From NCBI GenBank assembly GCA_002382805.1, contig DGAD01000009.1, positions 48,437 through 112,436 on the forward strand: a DNA stretch of 64,000 bases, read 5' to 3'. The notes under the pieces are model-generated. The model ran no database searches. It saw only the letters and a program-made list of their open reading frames with translations, and had not been told where the DNA came from. Below are positions 59,438 through 64,000 of the stretch, in pieces (position 1 is the first letter of the stretch; each line of letters begins with the position of its first letter). Both the position numbers and the translations under genes were made by a program. Origin of the DNA: Clostridiales bacterium UBA4039 (GTDB lineage Bacteria; Bacillota; Clostridia; Lachnospirales; Vallitaleaceae).

Positions 59438-59465
59438 ATTATACAATAATTCCTTAAGCTGTCAA
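59438..59465 (-). promoter_or_regulatory. Sigma-A promoter of the CBS-domain gene
   Basis: On the minus strand TTGACA (59465-59460) and TATAAT (59443-59438) match the consensus with a 16-bp spacer. Confidence 0.8.
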
Positions 59466-59509
59466 CGTTTTGTGGTAGACCGTTAAAGTTGCGGTTTCTT
59501 ATCCCATAA

Positions 59510-59555
59510 AAAAAAAGAAAAAAATTGTACACGGATTGATGACTCCGTGTACAAT
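59510..59555 (-). terminator. Intrinsic terminator of the tyrS-isomerase transcript
   Basis: ATTGTACACGG (59524-59534) and CCGTGTACAAT (59545-59555) form a perfect 11-bp stem, followed on the minus strand by a long run of T. Confidence 0.92.
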
Positions 59556-59588
59556 AACTGACAACATATTTATTAAATTACCTTCAAA

Positions 59589-61070
59589 CTAGCAAAATGG
59601 ATTTTCTGTTTTATATAGCATCCTCGCAGGTTGATTAAAGCTGATTTTTTCAACATCTAGATATCTAAACAAGTTATATAGCGCCTTTCCATGATGCCCA
59701 AAAGCAACGGCTCCATGGTGTGGATAGTTATCTTCGATAAGAACATGTCGGTAAAAACGTTCCATTTCTTTAATTGCAAAAATGCCAATGCCGCCAAAGG
59801 ATCTTGTTGGCACTTCAAGGATTTCGCCCTGGGCAACATATGCTGTTAATCTAGCATCTGCCGTACTTTGAAGTCTGAAAAATGTAATTTCACCAGGAAT
59901 AATATCGCCTTCAAGGGTTCCCCTTGTAATCTTCGGCTCTTGATCTGGTTCTAAGGACCTTGCCATGATTCGTTGATTTTTCATAGTCGCTTCTTTAAGT
60001 TTACACGCAGGTGTGTTGCCACAGTGGAATCCCATAAAGGTATCACTATGCTTATAATCAAAGACATTCTTGATTTCTTGCTCATACATGTCTGTAGGCA
60101 CAGAGTTATTAATATCTAATAATGTCACTGCATCTTGACTGATGCATGTACCGATATACTCACTAAGCGCTCCGTAAATATCCACTTCACATGAGACTGG
60201 AATTCCTCTGGCAGTCAAACGGCTATTTACATAACAGGGAACAAAACCAAACTGGGTCTGAAACGATGGCCAACATTTATTTGCAAAAGCCACATATTGT
60301 CTTGAGCCTTTATGCACTTCCATCCAATCGAGTAATGTCAACTCATATTGCGCAAGCTTTTCTAATATACCCGGCATCTGATTGCCTTGGCCCAATTCTT
60401 GTTCCATATCCTTTACTATCTCAGGAATTCTTGGATCATCTTCATGGACATTAAACGCCGCAAATAAATCCAGCTCAGAATTTTCTTCGATTTCAACACC
60501 TAAATTATATAATTGCTTTATCGGCGCATTACATGCTAAAAAATCTTGTGGTCTTGGACCAAAAGAAATGATTTTCAAATTTTTCAATCCAATAACGGCG
60601 GTAGCCACCGGAACAAACTCCTGAATCATGGCTGCAACTTCATGTGCATTTCCAACCGGATATTGAGGTATATACGCTTTTAAATTACGTAGTGCTAAGT
60701 TATAACTTGCATTTAGCATTCCACAATATGCATCGCCTCGACCATCAATTAGGTCCTTCCCCGTCTCTTCTGCCGCAGCAGCAAACATCACCGGACCATC
60801 AAAATATTTTGCAATCAGGGTCTCTGCCGTTTCCGGACCAAAGTTGCCTAAGTATACAACGAGTGCCGTCACACCGGCACCATGCACATCTGCAACTGCA
60901 TTTTGCATATCCTCTTCATTTTCTACTGTTATCGGGCATTCATAAATAGCCCCATAGCTGGATGTATAGGCTTCAACCACCGCTTGACGTCGTCGAACCG
61001 ACAACTGCATCGGAAAACAATCTCTGCTAACAGCTATAATACCCAATTTGATTTTAGGAATATTATTCAT
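59589..61070 (-). CDS. L-fucose/L-arabinose isomerase family protein
   Basis: This 493-residue cytoplasmic protein belongs to the fucose isomerase-like family. Candidate Mn2+/catalytic residues are the Glu in SCEVDIYGALSEYI, the Asp in LLDINNS, and the His in HHGAVAFGHHGK. The family isomerises L-fucose or a related aldose to the ketose. It follows tyrS by 11 bp: the tyrS stop codon overlaps the ribosome site (TAAGGAGG), so it is probably on the tyrosine T-box transcript. A link to the fucosidases is suggestive, but family members have diverse substrates. Confidence 0.85.
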   Translation of the reverse strand: MNNIPKIKLGIIAVSRDCFPMQLSVRRRQAVVEAYTSSYGAIYECPITVENEEDMQNAVADVHGAGVTALVVYLGNFGPETAETLIAKYFDGPVMFAAAAEETGKDLIDGRGDAYCGMLNASYNLALRNLKAYIPQYPVGNAHEVAAMIQEFVPVATAVIGLKNLKIISFGPRPQDFLACNAPIKQLYNLGVEIEENSELDLFAAFNVHEDDPRIPEIVKDMEQELGQGNQMPGILEKLAQYELTLLDWMEVHKGSRQYVAFANKCWPSFQTQFGFVPCYVNSRLTARGIPVSCEVDIYGALSEYIGTCISQDAVTLLDINNSVPTDMYEQEIKNVFDYKHSDTFMGFHCGNTPACKLKEATMKNQRIMARSLEPDQEPKITRGTLEGDIIPGEITFFRLQSTADARLTAYVAQGEILEVPTRSFGGIGIFAIKEMERFYRHVLIEDNYPHHGAVAFGHHGKALYNLFRYLDVEKISFNQPARMLYKTENPFC

Positions 61071-61081
61071 GATTTTCCTCC

Positions 61082-62305
61082 TTAGAGAATCGCTTTATGG
61101 AATATTTTTTTACCTTTTCGAATTTTGACGCCTTCAATCAATTGTTCTTTAGTAATAGATGCATCCATGCTCTTTACTTTTTCATCATTGATTGATAGTC
61201 CATTTTGTTGAATCAAACGTCGCACCTCACTACGTGAAGATGCAATCTCACATGCTAATACTAAGTCAATCACATTGATAGCACCATCAACCAACTGCGT
61301 GTCCATAAGTTTTGTTGTCGGCATATCAGAATCATCGCCACCACCTGCAAAAAGGGCATGTGAAGCTTTTTTTGCTTTTTGTGCTTCTTCTTCACCATGA
61401 ATCAACTGTGTTAATTCAAATGCAAGAATCTCCTTCGCTTCATTTAATTGACTTCCTTGCCAATCATCCATTTTATCGATTTCTTCAACAGGTAAAAATG
61501 TTAATAAACGAATACATTTAAGTACATCTGCATCATCAACATTTCTCCAGTATTGATAAAAATCAAATGGAGATGTTTTATTTGGATCCAACCAAACGGC
61601 TCCATTGGCTGTTTTTCCCATTTTATTACCTTCTGAGTTCATCAAAAGCGTAATTGTCATCGCATAAGCATCTTCGCCTAGTTTACGTCGAATAAGTTCT
61701 GTACCCCCTAGCATGTTTGACCATTGGTCATCACCACCAAATTGCATGTTACAGCCATATTCTTTATACAAATGATAAAAATCGTAAGATTGCATAATCA
61801 TATAGTTAAACTCTAAGAAAGACAAGCCTTTTTCCATACGTTGCTTATAGCACTCAGCTCTTAACATATTGTTAACTGAAAAATGCGGCCCCACTTCACG
61901 CAATACATCAACATATTTTAAATTAAGCAACCAATCTGCATTATTGACCAAAATAGCTTTATCTTCGCCAAACTCAATAAATCGTTCCATTTGTTTTTTA
62001 AAACAATCACAGTTATGTTGAATGATCTCAGGTGTCATCATATTACGAAGGTCTGTTCTTCCTGAAGGATCGCCAATATATCCTGTTCCTCCACCTAGAA
62101 GTACAACCGGCTTGTTCCCTGCCATTTGTAGACGCTTCATAAGACTTAACGCCATAAAATGTCCTACATGCAGCGAATCCGCCGTGGGATCAAACCCAAT
62201 ATAAAATGTCGCTTTTCCTGTATTGACTAGTTCTTTGATTTCTTCTTCATCGGTTACTTGAGCGATTAGCCCTCTTGCAACTAATTCATCATAAATTTTC
62301 ATCAT
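61082..62305 (-). CDS. tyrS: Tyrosyl-tRNA synthetase
   Basis: This 407-residue class I synthetase charges tRNA-Tyr. The HIGH-type motif is HVGHF (about 47-51), the KMSKS-type motif is KMGKT, and a C-terminal S4 RNA-binding domain (about 345-405, [17 protein letters not shown]) completes the protein. It is preceded by its own tyrosine-specific T-box leader and followed closely by an isomerase-family gene. Confidence 0.97.
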   Translation of the reverse strand: MMKIYDELVARGLIAQVTDEEEIKELVNTGKATFYIGFDPTADSLHVGHFMALSLMKRLQMAGNKPVVLLGGGTGYIGDPSGRTDLRNMMTPEIIQHNCDCFKKQMERFIEFGEDKAILVNNADWLLNLKYVDVLREVGPHFSVNNMLRAECYKQRMEKGLSFLEFNYMIMQSYDFYHLYKEYGCNMQFGGDDQWSNMLGGTELIRRKLGEDAYAMTITLLMNSEGNKMGKTANGAVWLDPNKTSPFDFYQYWRNVDDADVLKCIRLLTFLPVEEIDKMDDWQGSQLNEAKEILAFELTQLIHGEEEAQKAKKASHALFAGGGDDSDMPTTKLMDTQLVDGAINVIDLVLACEIASSRSEVRRLIQQNGLSINDEKVKSMDASITKEQLIEGVKIRKGKKIFHKAIL

Positions 62306-62324
62306 TTCATCTCCTTGTATAAAA

Positions 62325-62590
62325 TATAAAAGCCCTCTGTTCCCTAAGGAACAGAGGGCATAATCTGCGGTACCACCTCTGGATTAGAAGCTTCTCACAA
62401 AGCTTCCCTTATCGAGTACAAACATACTCTTACGCTATAACGGGCGTTCCCGTCTTACCCTACTTATATTTCAGGCAGCAGCTCCAAGATGTATTCGTAT
62501 CAGCACACTTATAGCCTTCCACCATCCGGCTACTCTCTGAAAAATGTTGCTCATCTACTTCTTCTTTTCATCACTTTATCTATATTATCT
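62325..62590 (-). promoter_or_regulatory. Tyrosine T-box riboswitch leader of tyrS
   Basis: On the minus strand the T-box sequence AGGTGGTACCGCAG occupies 62378-62365. In stem I the triplet after CGAA is TAC (62493-62491), a tyrosine codon, matching the gene it controls. A terminator follows before the tyrS start. Confidence 0.95.
62332..62359 (-). terminator. T-box terminator (tyrS leader)
   Basis: GCCCTCTGTTCC and GGAACAGAGGGC form a perfect 12-bp stem with a four-base loop, followed on the minus strand by TTTT. Uncharged tRNA-Tyr should prevent it forming. Confidence 0.92.
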
Positions 62591-62593
62591 CCT

Positions 62594-62622
62594 ATTGTAT
62601 AGAACAAAAGCTTTTTTGTAAA
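62594..62622 (-). promoter_or_regulatory. Promoter of the tyrS T-box operon
   Basis: On the minus strand TTTACA (62622-62617) and TACAAT (62599-62594) are 17 bp apart. The start site would lie near 62587, at the beginning of the leader. Confidence 0.7.
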
Positions 62623-62640
62623 GCTCTAATTTAAATATTT

Positions 62641-63858
62641 TTATGCAACTTCATATTTATCTAATTGCCGGCTAAGAATCCACCCCGTCATTGAAAGAAG
62701 ACTAACGAATATAAAAATCACCGTGTAATTATTAAAAAGATCAATCAAAATTCCCGTACTCATTACGCCAACAACCGCTCCAAACCCATAGGCGGTAAAG
62801 ATGATTCCATAATTTTTACTATACTTTTTCATCCCATAAAGGGTCATCGTTGTAATTGGCGCAATCGCAAGCCATGCTCCAAGATTAAACCAAAGAAGGC
62901 TAAAGGAAAAGACATAAATCCCACCATGTTTTTCTCCCGCCAATAACATGAGTAATGAAGCCATAAAAATAAGTAAGAAAGACGTACGCATAGCTATACT
63001 CGGACGAAACCGTTCTGTAATCCATCCAAAGACCGGACGTCCCAATCCATTAAACAGTGCAAATATTGTCATCCACCACGCCACCACCGAGGGACTTAGC
63101 TTCGCAACGACGGTTCCAATATTATTGGTTAAGCCAATAATGGTAAGACCTATCATGGTTCCAATGAAAAAGCATGCATAAACCACAAAAAAACTTTTTG
63201 TTTTTATCATCACTACATTTAAAGACGCTTCACTTTGATCCGGTTTCTCATCACCTTCTTGCTCTTGCTCGGCGACTTTCGGTGTTTGGATTGTAAAGGA
63301 AAGCAATGGGATAAGCACACCAAAAAGAACGCCATAATTAATAAATGTTTGAACTAGACCAAAAGATTCAATCATCCAATATCCAAAAGGTGCCGTAATT
63401 AATGGCGACAAACCAAAGCCTGCAAGTATAATACCTACAACAATACCACGCTTTTTGGGAAACCACTGAGTCATAACATAGATCGGTACGCCATAGGAAA
63501 CACCCACACCAAATCCAATAAGAATTCCATATGTAATTGTCAACATGATAATTCCTGAGCTTAAGGCAGAAAGTAACCAACCAACTGTAACAAAAAGCCC
63601 TCCCCCAATCAATAGTACTCGTGGGGAGTACTTTTCAATAAGAACCCCACCTAACATCATACTTAGTGCATAGGTTAATAAAAAAAACATATATGGAAGC
63701 CCACTTAACGTCGCTCCTATATTAAAATACGTCTCCACCGGAACCCGAAAAACACTCCAGGAATATACGGTACCATACATCATCATGAGCAACACACTTA
63801 AGACTACATAACTCCATCGTTTGACATTATTTTTTTTTACCTTCACAGTCATCTCCAT
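62641..63858 (-). CDS. OFA-family MFS transporter
   Basis: This 405-residue MFS protein resembles the oxalate/formate antiporter (OFA) family: YSWSVFRVPVETYF in TM1 and GFGVGVSYGVPIYVMTQWFPKKRG in TM4-5 are diagnostic. About twelve helices are seen, with a charged central loop (about 190-210). Family members move small carboxylates such as oxalate, formate or pyruvate. The start may be the ATG at 63858, or a GTG four codons later that has GGAG at a better distance. Confidence 0.88.
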   Translation of the reverse strand: MEMTVKVKKNNVKRWSYVVLSVLLMMMYGTVYSWSVFRVPVETYFNIGATLSGLPYMFFLLTYALSMMLGGVLIEKYSPRVLLIGGGLFVTVGWLLSALSSGIIMLTITYGILIGFGVGVSYGVPIYVMTQWFPKKRGIVVGIILAGFGLSPLITAPFGYWMIESFGLVQTFINYGVLFGVLIPLLSFTIQTPKVAEQEQEGDEKPDQSEASLNVVMIKTKSFFVVYACFFIGTMIGLTIIGLTNNIGTVVAKLSPSVVAWWMTIFALFNGLGRPVFGWITERFRPSIAMRTSFLLIFMASLLMLLAGEKHGGIYVFSFSLLWFNLGAWLAIAPITTMTLYGMKKYSKNYGIIFTAYGFGAVVGVMSTGILIDLFNNYTVIFIFVSLLSMTGWILSRQLDKYEVA

Positions 63859-63898
63859 TCATCTTTTGTCATTGTTTAGCAACAGCTTCTTTTTATAA

Positions 63899-63917
63899 TA
63901 CTTTGACTATCAAAGTA
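63899..63917. promoter_or_regulatory. Operator-like inverted repeat upstream of the OFA transporter
   Basis: TACTTTGA-CTA-TCAAAGTA is a perfect 8-3-8 inverted repeat 41 bp before the transporter start. A weak promoter (TTGATG-17-TAATAA, minus strand 63949-63921) would place it at the transcription start, where a repressor would block expression. The regulator is not in the window. Confidence 0.5.
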
Positions 63918-64000
63918 TTTTTATTAGTTTAACACAACCTTGACATCAATGCAATAAAATCATTCTTTGTCAAATGTAATTTCTGATTCATATCTGATAA

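Noticed and set aside
62605..62640. Terminator for the OFA transporter
   Set aside because: Only a six-base stem with an interrupted T-run is visible and it overlaps the tyrS promoter; too weak to call.

Overview
The window reads as chromosomal DNA of a low-GC, Gram-positive, motile anaerobe of class Clostridia (Lachnospirales-like; genus not determinable by eye). The evidence is strong AGGAGG-type ribosome binding sites, sigma-A promoters with 16-18 bp spacers, two T-box leaders, ferredoxin-dependent 2-oxoacid oxidation, diaminopimelate dehydrogenase, lipoprotein substrate-binding proteins and chemoreceptors. Most genes lie on the minus strand. No rRNA, tRNA, CRISPR array, insertion sequence or prophage was seen.

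1-14 kb: a truncated secreted thermonuclease at the left edge; a phosphate operon (pstS-pstC-pstA) behind 11-bp-phased Pho-box repeats, ending in a chemoreceptor where pstB/phoU would be expected; a ddh-chemoreceptor-asnA operon; and an MFS permease-rlmI-dagK-small alarmone synthetase run.

14-20.7 kb: a three-gene SMC-like operon of the Wadjet/MksBEF type (JetA kleisin-like, JetB, JetC ATPase) with no JetD nuclease beside it.

20.7-34 kb: a tryptophan-specific T-box (specifier TGG) drives a TrpXYZ-like ABC importer. Tail-to-tail with it is a symporter-paaK-iorA-iorB-paaK-ACT operon for oxidising arylpyruvates to aryl-acids. Together they look like an aromatic amino-acid uptake and fermentation module. 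A large PAS-GGDEF-HD-GYP sensor follows.

34-55.5 kb: a large glycan (probably glycopeptide) utilisation locus. It holds an LplABC-like importer, two GH29 fucosidases, a GH18 enzyme, a leucyl aminopeptidase, a large CBM9-like/transglutaminase-fold protein, a LacI regulator, a GH130 phosphorylase, a GH38 alpha-mannosidase, a sulfatase and a separately transcribed GH20 hexosaminidase. None of the enzymes has a signal peptide, so degradation is probably cytoplasmic. The same TTTGTTAGCTAAC element sits at the lacI promoter and just downstream of the transporter promoter, so it is the likely LacI operator. The transglutaminase-fold protein has a core resembling cytoplasmic peptide:N-glycanase and is the best candidate for something undescribed.

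55.5-64 kb: an MFS transporter-uridine kinase-like pair on the plus strand, a MATE exporter, a CBS-domain protein, a fucose isomerase-family protein apparently co-transcribed with T-box-controlled tyrS, and an OFA-family MFS transporter with an operator-like inverted repeat.
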